Shown: positions 31,640 through 43,011, numbered from the stretch's first letter. The stretch is 64,000 bases of DNA from Sternotherus odoratus (GCA_032164245.1 JAVMKO010000020.1:7777206-7841205), one strand, 5' to 3'. Program-made: numbers and translations. Notes: generated by a model not told the origin, from the letters alone.

Positions 31640-31930
31640 TGGGAACACAGCATGCACAGACCTGGGTTCTCTTCCTAACTCCGCCATTAGCTTAGTATAT
31701 TTTGGGTGGTTGCTTGTTGTACTTAAGCAACCTTCAGTGTTGCACACAGCAGAGTGATTTTTAGTCTGTTCATTTGCTGTGTCAAGTTAGCATTGCTATT
31801 TCTTAGATTGTGAGCTCTTCTGGGCAGGAGCTGTCTGTGCATGTGATATCACAGTGCCTAGTATTGTTGGGATCTGCTTCTGACTGGGGCCTTTGGAGTC
31901 ATCTGTAAGATAAATATTTAATAACAGCAT
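31640..31930 (+). repeat. tRNA-derived SINE with conserved 3' tail
   Basis: 'cagacctgggttctcttcct', 'aactccgccattagctta', then the tail 'gattgtgagctcttctgggc', 'aggagctgtctgtgcatgtg' and 'cacagtgcctagtattgttg'. The A-rich end is 'gataaatatttaataacagc'. The head is degraded. Confidence 0.65.
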
Positions 31931-32846
31931 TAAATGAACTGTGCAGGGGGGAGTGACTGCATATGTGCTTTGGAAAGCTGAAGAAGGAAGGTCAGTGAGA
32001 AGATGAAGGTGACAAAGCTCTTAATTTTAAATAATAAAACCAGTCTAATCCCTATCGCCCACTATGCTCTCTTTAGCCAAAGCACATCGACTTTCCAAAT
32101 CCAAACACGTGCTGCACTTAGGATCCAGTTACACATGGCAGCTCAGGTTTTATCAGCTTTTGCTAGCTTGGGTGCTCAGCTCAGCGTACAAAATAAACAT
32201 GGTGAGGATTAGAAATGCTACTGTCTTCTCTGTGTCTAGAATGGCAATAGCAGGAGGACTGGTCCTCCCTTGGCAATCAGAGAGAGGTTATGGAGCCGGT
32301 ACCCTGTAGGTTATCAGATTTGGTGACTGAAAGTCCCCTGACACCTGATCACTGGGACTGAGATTTTCAAATGAATCTAAATGAGTTAGAGGCCCAATTC
32401 CCATTGACTTCTGAGTCACTGAGGCACGAAGGTCTGGGATTTTCAAAATTGCCTTAGCTCCCTTTAGGGCCCTTTGAAAATGCCAGCCTGCAAGTTTTTC
32501 ACATTTTAAAATTAATTGACTTTGGCCTTTTTATGCACACTTCTAGTTTGCTTGCTGTGCACTCAAGTGATGCAGTTCACAGGCACCAGTGTCCTCAGCA
32601 AGCCAGTCTAGAAAAGTGTTCATAAGTGCTTGTGCTCCCATCCAATCAGGGAACCGAGCAAGTGACACATGACTCATTCAGACTGAGCAACACAGCTTGG
32701 TTGCAGAATATTCCTCATAAACCCACACTATAGAGTAAAACAAATACATTAGAATATATTTGACCGATTCAGTGTGAGGAAATTGTAAAAAATATTTTGA
32801 TTGTCAGTCAAACTGACTAAAAAACGTTTCAAAACAATTTTGTTCA
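31931..32846. other. Unique sequence with old dispersed repeat
   Basis: 32370-32490 shows 'attttcaaatgaatctaaat' and 'gggattttcaaaattgcctt', consistent with an old inverted-repeat family like 4097-4340. No gene is recognised; the open frames at 32003-32309 are chance. Confidence 0.4.
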
Positions 32847-32950
32847 TAGAATTATAGAATATCAGGGTTGGAAGGGACCTCGGGAGGTCATCTAGTCCAG
32901 CCCCCTGCTCAAAGAAGGACCAATCCCCACTTGATACCCTGGCTGAAAAA
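32847..32950 (-). mobile_element. CR1 LINE 3' terminal fragment
   Basis: It starts with the duplicated terminal repeat 'atagaattatagaat', then 'atcagggttggaagggacct', 'cgggaggtcatctagtccag' and 'ctgctcaaagaaggaccaat'. Reverse orientation, about 100 bp, little diverged. Confidence 0.93.
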
Positions 32951-33008
32951 AACCTCAAATCAAGACTTTTCTTTAAAAATTTTATTATAATTCACATTTC
33001 TTTGCATG

Positions 33009-33117
33009 GTGTCAAGAATCAGAGAGGTAGCCATGTTAGTCTGGAATAGTAGAGGTAACAGAGTCCTGTGGCACCTTAAGTTAGTCTTTAAGGTGCCACA
33101 GGACTCTTTGTTACCTC
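33009..33117. mobile_element. Fold-back Penelope-like tail
   Basis: The left part 'tgtcaagaatcagagaggta', 'gccatgttagtctggaatag' is the inverted terminus of a PLE tail. The arms 33052-33079 and 33088-33117 ('gaggtaac...' and its complement) match perfectly except for a 2-nt indel, around an 8-nt loop 'gttagtct'. It is the tightest of the three fold-backs in the window. Confidence 0.85.
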
Positions 33118-33169
33118 ACATTTCTTTGTTAGTAATAATAGTAAGTATGTGTTTGTTTTGTGTTTGTTC

Positions 33170-33260
33170 TCTGCTTAGTACAACTGATCCCCATTCTCAG
33201 TGGGGCCCCAAGTCCTCCCACAATACAAATAACAATTTTAATGATGATACGTTTATCATC
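33170..33260 (+). repeat. SINE 3' tail remnant
   Basis: 'ctgatccccattctcagtgg', 'ggccccaagtcctcccacaa' and 'tacaaataacaattttaatg' match the reptile SINE tail seen at 63500-63545. Confidence 0.45.
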
Positions 33261-33309
33261 AGAAAAAGAAGCTTAATGAATACATTGCCAGCTGTTAATT
33301 ATTTTCTTC

Positions 33310-33410
33310 ACCGTGCTAAGTATTATCACCCTCATTTTACAGGTTGGAATCTGAGCACTAGGGAGGCTAACTGACTTGCTGAAGGTAAACACTGAAGTTC
33401 TCTCTGTTCT
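33310..33410 (-). repeat. SINE fragment (MIR-like), reverse orientation
   Basis: 'gtgctaagtattatcaccct', 'cattttacaggttggaatct' and 'ctaactgacttgctgaaggt' resemble the inverted core and body of the local tRNA-derived SINE. Confidence 0.45.
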
Positions 33411-33434
33411 GACATGAATCAGTGACCACTGCAG

Positions 33435-33645
33435 GGAAGCAGTGTGACCTAGCACTGGACTGGCACTCAGGAGTTGTGGGTTCAATTGCCAGCTCTGCCA
33501 CTTGTCAGCTGGATGACCTTTGGCAAGTCACTGAACCTCCCTGTGTCTCAATTTCTCCATCAGTAAACTTGTAAATCCATTGTAAAGAGCTTTGTGATCT
33601 ACTGATGAAAAGCACTACATAAGACCTATGCATTATTTCTCTAAC
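33435..33645 (+). repeat. tRNA-derived SINE, near full length
   Basis: A-box region 'agtgtgacctagcactggac', B-box region 'ttgtgggttcaattgccagc', then 'ctctgccacttgtcagctgg', 'tttggcaagtcactgaacct', 'tctcaatttctccatcagta' and the core 'tgtaaagagctttgtgatct'. One of the clearest copies. Confidence 0.82.
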
Positions 33646-35049
33646 CTGTTAGCTAGACATGATTGAAACTGGTTTTTACTTTTAATTCCCATGGGGAAAA
33701 AAACAAACAATTTTCATTCAAATATATTTGGGGGGTTTGTTTGGGTTTTTGAGAAAAAATTAAAATGAAGGTGAAAAAACACTTTCATATCTTAAATATT
33801 TTGAAAACTAGAAAAAATAGTCTGTAACTTTTTGTAAATGTGTCTTGCATATATAAAAAGGCAGTTGAAAAGTGAAAAATTTACCCCTCCTCATTTTAAT
33901 TACAAAAACTGGAGAAGGGGTGTATTAAAAAATGAGAGGGTGAGCAGTTTCCCACAATTTAAAAACACAACTATAATGTAAAAATGCATGGAAAAATTTT
34001 GTTTTTTCTGACATTTATTGGTGGTTGCTATTTTTTTCTAAACATGAAAAAATTAGTTAAATGTGTTTTGCAAAAAATTCTATTTTGGACCAAAATATAT
34101 TTTTCATTGGGGAAAAAAAATGACCAGTCCTCCTGCTACCCTGTGTTCACTTCTCCCTTTTTTGTTATATACACCTGTTCATCTTACACTTCCATGCCCC
34201 AAAGCACTTACAATGTAATTCATTTTCATTTTGTGTGTTTGGTGTCTAAATCAATGGGTCTCCAATCTCTGATTGAGGCCTATCCACCACCACAATACAA
34301 ATAAATAATAATAATTTAAGAGAAGTCTGTTCTAGTATTGATTCTAAACCTGGCAGAATACAATTGTATAATAACTGGTGAGTTAGGGGAGCTTCCGGGG
34401 CAGTAAAAGAAAACAGAAAAATATTCATCCCAGACATAATTTTGCAAATATTCACAGTTCTAATGAATGCTCAACAACTGGAATATTTTGCTTGATTAGT
34501 AAAGAAAGTAAAATTCCTCTATAGTACAGAGGATGTAACTGAATCAGCAGGTAATGGTGCTGGATCAGGGAAAGAAGGGAGGGAAATAAATAAAAAATGA
34601 AACTAGATCAGCCATGAGTGTGAAAACTATATACTAAAACAAGGAGATTAAGTCATACATCTGTGTAACTCTGCAACGATATCAGCAGATTACGGCACTA
34701 GACTGACTTGAGTGTGTCATTAAATCAATTAAATTTGCAGCTCAATCAGCAAATAATGTAACCTGATCCTTATGTTGTGCAACTTGATCACCGGATTCAG
34801 CAGATGAAAAATTGCCAACTCAATTTGGTAGATTGAGGGGCGGGCGCAGGTATGTGTGTAAGTATATATTTCTCCCTCAAAGGAGCAGGGGATGCGGGGT
34901 GCATCTACACCTGGGAATGAGATTTGTTTTGATTTAATATTGCAACAGACTGGCAGTGTGCATCTGACACCCATCTCTTGCTAACAGGTTTTGATCCTGA
35001 GAAGAAAGGGTTAGCTGGGTTCTTCTGACTTGCTGAGGAGATTCATTAT
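33646..35049. other. AT-rich sequence with low-complexity A/T blocks
   Basis: 33650-34130 is rich in 'gaaaaa' and 'tttttg' runs, similar to the diffuse A/T family near 38393, 51500 and 58500. 34225-34320 may be a SINE tail ('gggtctccaatctctgattg', 'accacaatacaaataaat'). No gene is seen. Confidence 0.4.
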
Positions 35050-35224
35050 GCTAACCTTACAGAAAGGAGATGGGAATGGCTCTCTGGAACAGACACAACT
35101 GTGTGTGTGTAAGGAACCATGGCTAATATATTATTATGACTAATATATTAGCCATGGTTCCTTACACACACACAGTTGTCTCTGTTCCAGAGAGCCATTC
35201 CCATCTCCTTTCTGTAAGGTTAGC
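35050..35224. repeat. Near-perfect palindrome, 84-bp arms
   Basis: The left arm 35050-35133 begins 'gctaaccttacagaaaggag' and the right arm 35141-35224 is its reverse complement at 83 of 84 positions. The only difference is 'acagacac' against 'acagagac'. The spacer is the 7 nt 'ttatgac'. It is followed directly by the CA repeat at 35229. The sequence itself is not a recognised transposon end. Confidence 0.96.
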
Positions 35225-35225
35225 G

Positions 35226-35228
<3 letters not shown>

Positions 35229-35259
<31 letters not shown>
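35229..35259. repeat. (AC)n microsatellite
   Basis: About 15 pure copies directly right of the palindrome, preceded by 'tagcgcat'. Confidence 0.95.
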
Positions 35260-35261
<2 letters not shown>

Positions 35262-38200
35262 TACTAGAGTCATAAATAGATAGTGATCCTATGACCTTAA
35301 GACCAAAACCATAAGCCTCTACCACTTAAGCTAAAGGACGTCTGCTATGAAATAGTATTATATTTCAAACCCTTCAGAGCTTCAAGATGTTTGGCTCTAG
35401 GGGAAGAGGTGGGTCTCGATTTGTGCCTATCGCTAAAGAAATTAACAGCTCGTTAGTAAAGAGGACATTCTTAACCGCCTACTAGGGTGACTAAGAAAAG
35501 GATCACAATTCAGCAAGGATACTTCTATGTGTTCTAGTCTTGCTCTCATTCTGCCACTCTATAACAATCAGTCTCATTAGTATTCAAATCAGTTCATAAC
35601 TATTCTGGCTTAAATTAGCTTTATTTCTGATCAATGTAATGCCAAGGTTTTATGTCTCAAGTCTTTTTAGCATAAAACAGACAGGCTTATGCTAAATACT
35701 GTAGATGTGGTCAGAAGTTGATTAAATTAGTTGTAGAAAAGTACAGTAGAAAAATATGGGGGGAAAAGGCACAGAAGAGCAAAATGAAGAACAGAGTTTG
35801 AAAAATCCCAAGTCACCCTATTAATGGAATCAATCTACTGTCAAAAAATGATGGAAGCCTTATAAGACTTTATTTAAAAGAACTCTGGATTAGCAGAGAA
35901 AAGAGAGATTTTCTTCCTCTCCCCCAAAGTCTGAGAGCCACAAATACGCTGTGAACGATTTCCCACTTATCTGCTGATGTAATTTTATTTTTTGGAGTTG
36001 CAATAGCAAAATGAAGCAGGAGAATTCAGCAACAGCAACAATAACAACAACAAACACCCTTTAAAGCTCTTTTATTTCTTATTAATACATTCTTAGAAAA
36101 TATGTGTCCAGAATATTTTGGCACAGGGTGAGATGAAAGTTATGATTTAAGGATGCACAAACTGATTTGAATGAAAAACATAAACTTTCACTTGAAGTCT
36201 GAATGCAAACCATAGTTTGTTTTATGGTAATTCAAATAAATATGGGTTCTTTCCATTACCCCATCTCCATGCTTCTGGGTTCTGAGTATTGAAGTATCAC
36301 CAAGTACATAGTGATGATTATATCCAATTCCCACCCAAATGTAGGTAGCTTTTTCTTGCATAATATCCAACCCATGGGCTAAATTCTGGCTGCCCCTACG
36401 TCGGTACGATAAAGCGAATGAGTGTGCAGGTGAAATTGATTCCATGTGGTCTGATGGTGAGATTGGAACTAAGGACTTTTAGCACCAAAGGCAGTAGCTG
36501 AGCTAAAGGATTGATGAGTAGTAATAACAGGTTAATATTATATGTTGATTTGTCACCAGAAGACCCACATTGTCTCCTACTATGGGTTCCATAGAAAATG
36601 TCTTCCTGACACCCTCCAACCCCCGAAACAAATAAGAGTTCAGATGTGTAACCTCCCTCCACACCACGTGCAGAGGTGTTCCAATCCAAGGGTTTGATGC
36701 AGGCCTATCTCTCATATCAAAACTGTAAGCCAGGGCGGGGAGGGGGGGGGGAGGGAGGGTGTTTTAATCTGGTTTGCCTTTAAGTCCTACATTTCTGTAC
36801 AGCAGTTCATAGGCTGAGACATGATTTTGTGGTCTGGCACGTACAAAGCTAATGACCTGAGAGGTGGGTTGTGGTGTCTCAGAAGAGTTGCATCAGAGGA
36901 GTGACAAATTAGTGGCCAAGCATTGCAGGGATAAGTAGGACCGTAGCCAACTGGGCAACAAGATGATTGTGAAGTGTAGCAAAATCAAAATGGTGGCACT
37001 AGGAAGCCTGACTGTTGGAATAGAGCAGAGACCTTCAGTATTACTCTCAAATTGTTCTGTCTGAGACACGTGGGGTGAAATTCTGCTCTTGCACCAGTGT
37101 AAATCTAGAGTAACTCCATTAACTTGATTAATTAAATTGGTTATACATTGGGAGCAGAATTTGACCCCCTCTAGTCTCAATTTGGCTCTATGATATTTTC
37201 GTGGAAAGGCATTTTGCCTGAGGACATTTTTTTTTCTGCCTTCTGGCTATTCCCAGGGCAACCCAGTGACTAATCAAGGGCAAAAGTCAAGCACAAGCGT
37301 GAACATGTGCACCCTAAATAGTTGCCCTTGGTGGTTGTGTTTTTTTTTCTTGTCATGTCTCTCTCTCACTTGTCATATTTCTCATGCAGCCCAGTGGATA
37401 CACCTCAGCCCTATGCTGTCATTCTAGTCCTGGGCAAAGATTGACCATTGTGAAAATGCTTTTGTAGATTTTGTCTGTGGATAAACAGCCATCAGAATCT
37501 ATGGAGTCTAAGATGGAGACCCTGGAAATAAGCCTTGGTCATCAGCTAAGCCAGTCTTAAACACAGACCTCCAGCAGGAAGGTTGAATCAGTTAGGTCCT
37601 TCCTCTATCTCCATTCATCTTTGATGTATTTTACTGGAGATAATGTATTATCTGAAGACTGTATTTACTGGTGTTCGTTTGGCCCCTGACATTAACAGTC
37701 TGATACCGCCTAAGCACTGAACATTGACCTTTACTTTTACAAAGTGAATTCCACTGGGCCAGTTCTTCAGATGGCATAAATTGGTATAAACTACAGTGGA
37801 CCTAGGCAGATTTATAATACCTGAGGCTCAGGGCCTATGGATCTATGCTGATTTACACCAGCTGAGGATTTCAACCAAATGAAGATCCAAGCTGTTGTTT
37901 TGTAATGGATGCAATTGACTTTTTTTTTACACTGAAATAACATCACAACCCAAGTGGTTCCAGGATTCTACACAGTTACAAATCCATCCTTCCTCCATCT
38001 TGACTGTAGATCACCAAGGGCCCGATTCGGTTGCCATTTCTCACTTTGGACGGTTCCTCACTCTGCAATAAATCCCACTAAAATTAATGGAGCCACTTGG
38101 GGATTATTATGTGACAGACTGATAGAAACTGACCCCAAATCTGAATGGAGCAATATGATTATTTGTGTTGACTTATGGAAGTGTTGGTAGGGGTCATTAT

Positions 38201-38392
38201 TATTTTCCCCTCATTGTTATGAAAGTACTCTAGATCCGTCTATATGTAAACGATTAGCAGCTAAGGTGCAAATAGAGAGCACTCAAGAATATTCAGCATA
38301 GTTTCTGGATTTTGTAGGAACAATATAATTCATTGCTGTTACAAATTGTGAATGATTTCTTCTGTGAAGTTCTTTAGATCAGCTCTTCACTA
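35260..38392. other. Unique AT-rich sequence, nothing recognised
   Basis: A G-rich tract (up to ten G in a row) lies at about 36732-36761 and could form a G-quadruplex. 37750-37870 carries 'tgatttacaccagctgagga', a word of an old dispersed amniote repeat. The open frames (36188-36715 minus, 36893-37180 minus, 37954-38190 plus) have no domain features. Confidence 0.4.
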
Positions 38393-38700
38393 GAGCTGGT
38401 CAGGAATCATTTGAGGAAATGGTTATTGTAAATCAGAAAAAGCGAATAAATCAAACTGAAGCTTTCTATGGGAAACGGTCAGTTTCAACAAATTACCCAT
38501 TCTGAAAGTTTTTTTTTTTTAAATAAAAACTTTGAAATTGTCAAGCCATCCCATTTAGACACTTTCAAAGCCAGAAGTTCCATTTTTGTTCCAAAATCAC
38601 CTTCTGCTTTGAAATTTAACCTTTTATGGAAAAAAAGGTTAAAAAAACCCCCAACAAATAAAATTAAAAGGTCAATTGAAACACTTTAAAATTAGCAAAA
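38393..38700. repeat. A/T-rich low-complexity repeat, possible MITE
   Basis: It begins 'agagctggtcaggaatcatt', the same end word as the fold-back at 6188. A T12 run lies near 38509. A matching right end is not clear, so the boundary is approximate. Confidence 0.35.
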
Positions 38701-38737
38701 TAAAAGGTTGCAATTTACCCTATCCAACTCCTCCTCC

Positions 38738-38748
38738 CCCCCCCCCCC
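38738..38748. repeat. C homopolymer
   Basis: A pure run of C within 'cctcc...aataaac'. Confidence 0.85.
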
Positions 38749-39665
38749 AATAAACATTAAGATTTTGACTCTTTGCCCCGATTTGGGATGGGAAAAATGT
38801 TCAAAATCTCAAAAGATCTTACATTTCCCTCCCACATCTGTCTTAATATCTCCCTCTCACACTTCTATTTATAGTAATAACTCAGTATCTTTCATAATAC
38901 AGCAAACATGAAGCACTTGGGCTGATCAGAAGCCCAAAACCCTAGTCACAAGGCCTTCACAACCTGAACATCCCAATTTCCTAAATTTCTTATCTCCAGG
39001 TGTATCCACAGCTGCTACACAGATGCTTTTCCCAATTAGCCCTCTGCATATGTGTGTTTATGAATGAGTCCTGCAGAAATTATTTCCTTCTCCCTATATA
39101 ATTGTCCCTATGATTACCCCAAAAAACAAAAGCAAACTGAAGGCGAGATTATACCACCCTGACTTTTGCTGAGAAACACTTTCAAGTCATGAGATGTGAT
39201 GACTTGATTTCAGTGGGATGTATCATGGTAACCTACTTCTCAACATGTGTCCGAATCGGGCCCTAAATTATATTTTCCTACAATTTCCTTTATCTTTAAT
39301 GAAACTAAACCACTTTTATTTTGTGTAGATGTGCATAAAATACTTTGTGTGTCAAACTCTGCATTAAACCATCTTGTAAAGCAAGAATAACACACGAGCT
39401 ATTACACAAACTATAGGTAATATGTGTGGCCGAAATGGATACAGTAATAGGAGTGAATCAATCAATGGATAGGTCAAAATCTGCCAAGGCCTGCTCTAGG
39501 AATTCATCATTTTCTTGATGTATGCTAAGCAAAGCAGCCCCAGAAAGGCAACTATAAGTCAAGTTCTTGCTTAGTTAAATCTTTCCCTTTGTCAGGAGTA
39601 GTAGGTCATAGATTAATTCCTTCCGCTGGGGTTCTTTTTATCACAATATTTTTTTTTTGATGAAT
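38749..39665. other. Unique sequence, nothing recognised
   Basis: 'gagattataccaccctgact' and 'tgtccgaatcgggccctaaa' at 39150-39265 may belong to an old dispersed repeat. No gene is seen. Confidence 0.4.
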
Positions 39666-39721
39666 CTGTACTTTGCTTATATATATGTGTATATATATAT
39701 ATACTGTACTTTGCTTATATA

Positions 39722-39797
<76 letters not shown>
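39666..39797. repeat. (TA)n tract with a 38-bp duplicated leader
   Basis: 'ctgtactttgcttatatata' occurs at 39666 and again at 39704, each followed by 'tgtgtatatata'. The second copy expands into about 29 pure AT dinucleotides (39731-39789) and then (AC)4. Such tracts extrude cruciforms readily. The open frames on both strands here encode Tyr/Ile runs only. Confidence 0.96.
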
Positions 39798-39798
<1 letters not shown>

Positions 39799-41121
39799 TG
39801 GTTTATCTTTGTGGTCAGATTGTGGTTCAGGATCCCATGCTGCATTAAAATTGATGAGAGGGGATTCTGAGGACTCCAACCAATGGAGATAAGAGCAGGA
39901 TACTATCTGTACTGATACCAATAATGCTGATTGTGTATATTTCCAAAGCTCAAGTGGCAGATAGGTGCCTAATTCGCAAAGATTAACAATAAGAGTTAGG
40001 TGCCCCTATGCTTTTGAAAATCTCCCCCAATGCCCATATGTCTCCATTAGTGCCACTTACCCAGAAGTGTTTGTTTAACACTTAGATGTGCGAGGGCTGA
40101 GGTTTTCTAAAAGTGACTCAAGATTTTGGGGTGTGTCCATTTTTAGGTGTCCAAATTGAGCACCCAAAAAAGGTAAGGCATTGAAAATCACTTAGTTAAC
40201 TTTGAAAATCTTAGTGGGGGTAGAACACAACAAACTTAATTTACTGGCGCAAAATGATACACACTAGTTTAAGACAGGAAGCGGAGAAGACTCTTCTATA
40301 AGCATTTTGTATCCAGTTGAAACTATAAGAAGAATTTTAAGTCAGCGGATATATCTACCAAAATTTGGCCTAGAGATCCAGGCTAATACCCTGTACAAAA
40401 AGTCCAATGGATTTTTAATGGGCACAAGTGGTCAAATCTCCACAGCACATCTTCTCCATAAGCTGGCTTTATTTTTTGTTCACATTTTTATTCTGCCTGC
40501 TACTTTAAGGTGAGACTGTCAGATGCCACGACTTTAGCTAATTGACTGGTGACATTATTAAGTACAAAAAAAAGAAACTCTATCATAATGAGAACGTTGT
40601 TCTAGTTAGCTGGGGAAGGTTTTTATAAGCATAGCTCAACTGATGGATGCATAAGTGCTTTCTGCTCATACCTAAAACTCAAAGTAAAACTCTCAGGTGT
40701 GCAAACCCCCACAAAATAGAGCCCCGCTAAGTTTTTCACCATTCTAGTAATGAGGAGACATGTCCTGTGCCCTTCCTCATTGTTTATCTCATTATCTACC
40801 GACTTTCCCTTAAGTTCTATAATTATTCCATCTTGAAAGAAAATGGTAATGGAAAAAAACATTCCTCTTTCAATTCTTCTGTGGTTGGAAGGTAATAATG
40901 TTCCTTTCAAGGTCTCTCTTCTTTTAAAAAAATTCTTCTGTACATGCTCTGGGGACTGAAATGATGCATCTAAGCTCTCAGTACCTGAAAGAGGGGGGAA
41001 ATAGACCCTTTTCTTCAAAATTTACAGGTGTGCTTTAGTAGAATGATCCAACCCGCCCCGATTTCTGAGCAAATTCTGCTTCTGATCAAAACTTTCTGGA
41101 TTTTGACCCCCCTCTCTCAAG
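39798..41121. other. Unique sequence, old 'gtgcctaa' repeat
   Basis: 39950-40210 contains 'gcagataggtgcctaattcg', 'agagttaggtgcccctatgc' and 'ttaggtgtccaaattgagca', traces of the inverted-repeat family seen at 53436. The 131-codon minus frame 40623-41018 has no recognised domain. Confidence 0.4.
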
Positions 41122-41179
41122 AATATTATATGGCAGACTACCATAGAAGCAATATTATATGGCAGACTACCATAGAAGC
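41122..41179. repeat. 29-bp exact tandem duplication
   Basis: 'aatattatatggcagactac...' occurs twice head to tail (41122-41150, 41151-41179), followed by a third partial start 'aatat'. Both copies are identical, which suggests a young slippage or end-joining event. Confidence 0.95.
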
Positions 41180-41199
41180 AATATGCTCAAAAGAAAGTC

Positions 41200-41400
41200 C
41201 ATGTGATCCAATAGATAAAGCATTGAATTGGGAATTGGAAGACATGGGTTATATTCCCAGTTCTGCCACTGATCTCCCATGTAATGTTGGGAAAACCACT
41301 TATATAGTTTTAGAATTTAAATTTCTTAATGCTTGGGATACAAGTTCAATGTTTTGTTTTTGACCTTAAATCTTTGTGAATATTGTGAGACTGACTTTTC
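41200..41400 (+). repeat. tRNA-derived SINE
   Basis: A-box region 'gatccaatagataaagcatt', B-box region 'catgggttatattcccagtt', then 'ctgccactgatctcccatgt' and 'gttgggaaaaccactta'. The core is degraded. Confidence 0.68.
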
Positions 41401-41783
41401 AATTGCCCTGTACCTTGCCATCACTTAAGTCAGTCCAATATGAGTGTAAAATGGCACTACTCTGGTTTTGGTAGCGCTTTACAACAACTTTGGATGCATG
41501 TGGATAGCTTCATGACATACAGTGGAAATTCAGGACTATTCAGATAGTGCAAATTCCCAGACTTAGCAGTTACACAATGGACAGATTTGTCTTAGTTTCC
41601 ACTCACTGTATTTTATAGTGCAATTGAATAAAACACATCTCTAGCTTCTCACAAGCAGTCCTTCTAATTCACAATGAATGGTGGTCTTCATCATTGTAGG
41701 GGTTGTCCTTTGCTTTTATAATATCTTACCTTTGGGCTTTTTCTTTGCTTTTGGGCACGATTTTCAAAAGTGGCTGCTAAATT
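41401..41783. other. Unique sequence, nothing recognised
   Basis: A/T-rich, no element or gene seen. Confidence 0.45.
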
Positions 41784-41838
41784 TAGCCTGGTCTACACTA
41801 TGCTATGCTACGTTAGCTCGTAGTGTAGACGAGGCCTT
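41784..41838. mobile_element. Minimal 55-bp MITE (two ends only)
   Basis: 'gcctggtctacacta' and 'tagtgtagacgaggcc' are near-perfect inverted repeats separated by about 24 bp that include 'gctacgttagctcg'. It looks like a deletion product of the larger element starting 53 bp further on, which has the same kind of ends. Confidence 0.6.
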
Positions 41839-41890
41839 AGTGAAAAATTAGGCCCCTTTGAAATAGGACTCACCAAAGTAATGGTACACT

Positions 41891-43011
41891 AAGGCCATGT
41901 CTATACTACGAGCTAACGTTAACTTTCTAGGGTTCAAATTAAGAAAGCCAATGGTATACATTCGATTGTGTGCCTCCCCAGTAAGCGCGCTTATTTGGCG
42001 GATCGCGTTCATAGTTCCGTGGCTAGTGTGGACTCTCAGAGCAGCGCACCGTGGGTAGGTATCACACAGTGCCCAGAGTCCCCGCGGCCCCTTGGAATTC
42101 TGGGTAAAGCCAGCATTGCATGATGGGGGCAAAAACAGTCTTGCAGGTTTTTCGTTTGCGTTTCCCGTGACTCGCCCCTCCCTCCGTGCAAGGTGCGACA
42201 GACAGCCGTTTCATGCCTGTCAGGCCTGCAGATGTCTTACTGCTTTCAGCAGACAGAGCAGTGGTCAGCCAGCCACCGCTCCTGCTCGAACTCTGCTCTC
42301 AAGTTGCCTGCTATTCTTTCTGTGCAGGAAGAGAGCATCGGCTCCGTGAACATCTCATTCCACATGTGTTTTTTTCGCCGCCTTATCTGTGCGAGCCTGT
42401 GGGACGCGGATGAGAGGGGGAGGCTGAAAACAATTTCAGCTGTCGGACGAAAAAAGAGGGAGAGTGGTATTTAAAAAAGAAAAGAAAATGAAGTTCTCTG
42501 TGATGAGAGTTGCACCCCTCCCTCCAGCGCGTGGCTGGTATTGGGGAAGATCCCTGCCAGCCAAAAGATAACAGCATGCCGTCTGTGCCCACTCCCACAA
42601 CGCGGTCAGAGAACGTATGGGCACACAATCCCAGACGCTGCTGGGCATCCAGATTCAAACCCTACCTCCCTACACTGACCAAAGAGGAAGGGAGATTCAA
42701 CAGTTCTTGCGGCTTTTCATGTCTAACTGCGCAGTGCATCCGCGTTCAGAGCGCTGTCCAGAGCGGTCACACTGGAGCACTCTGGGATAGCTCCCGGAGG
42801 CTGGTAACATTGAATTGCATCCTCACTAAGGCTAGTTCGACCCGGAAACGTCGATTTCAGCGCTACTCCCCTCGTTGGGCAGAAGTTTGGAAATTGATTT
42901 AAAGACCCTTTTAGGTCGACCTAAATGGCATCATAGTGAGGATGGTGAAGTGGAAGGATCGACTGAACACAGATCAATTCAACTTTACTGCATAGTGTAA
43001 ACCAGACCTAA
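41891..43011. mobile_element. 1.1-kb inverted-repeat DNA element, non-autonomous
   Basis: The left end 'aaggccatgtctatactacg' is the complement of the right end 'tagtgtaaaccagacctaa' with a few mismatches. The interior is markedly richer in G+C and CpG than the flanks. It carries 'gcagcgcaccgtgggtaggt', 'ccccttggaattctgggtaa' and, near the right end, 'aggctagttcgacccggaaa' and 'ttttaggtcgacctaaatgg' (a palindrome). No transposase frame of useful length exists; the several 70-130-codon frames in 41848-42902 overlap on both strands. The CpG content suggests a moderately young copy. No clean target duplication was found, so the superfamily is not assigned. Confidence 0.7.

Noticed and set aside
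40623..41018. 131-codon minus-strand frame
   Set aside because: No recognisable domain, no neighbouring exon-like frames, and a length possible by chance in this window size.
41784..43011. hAT assignment for the 1.1-kb element
   Set aside because: No convincing 8-bp duplication at the ends, so the superfamily is left open.
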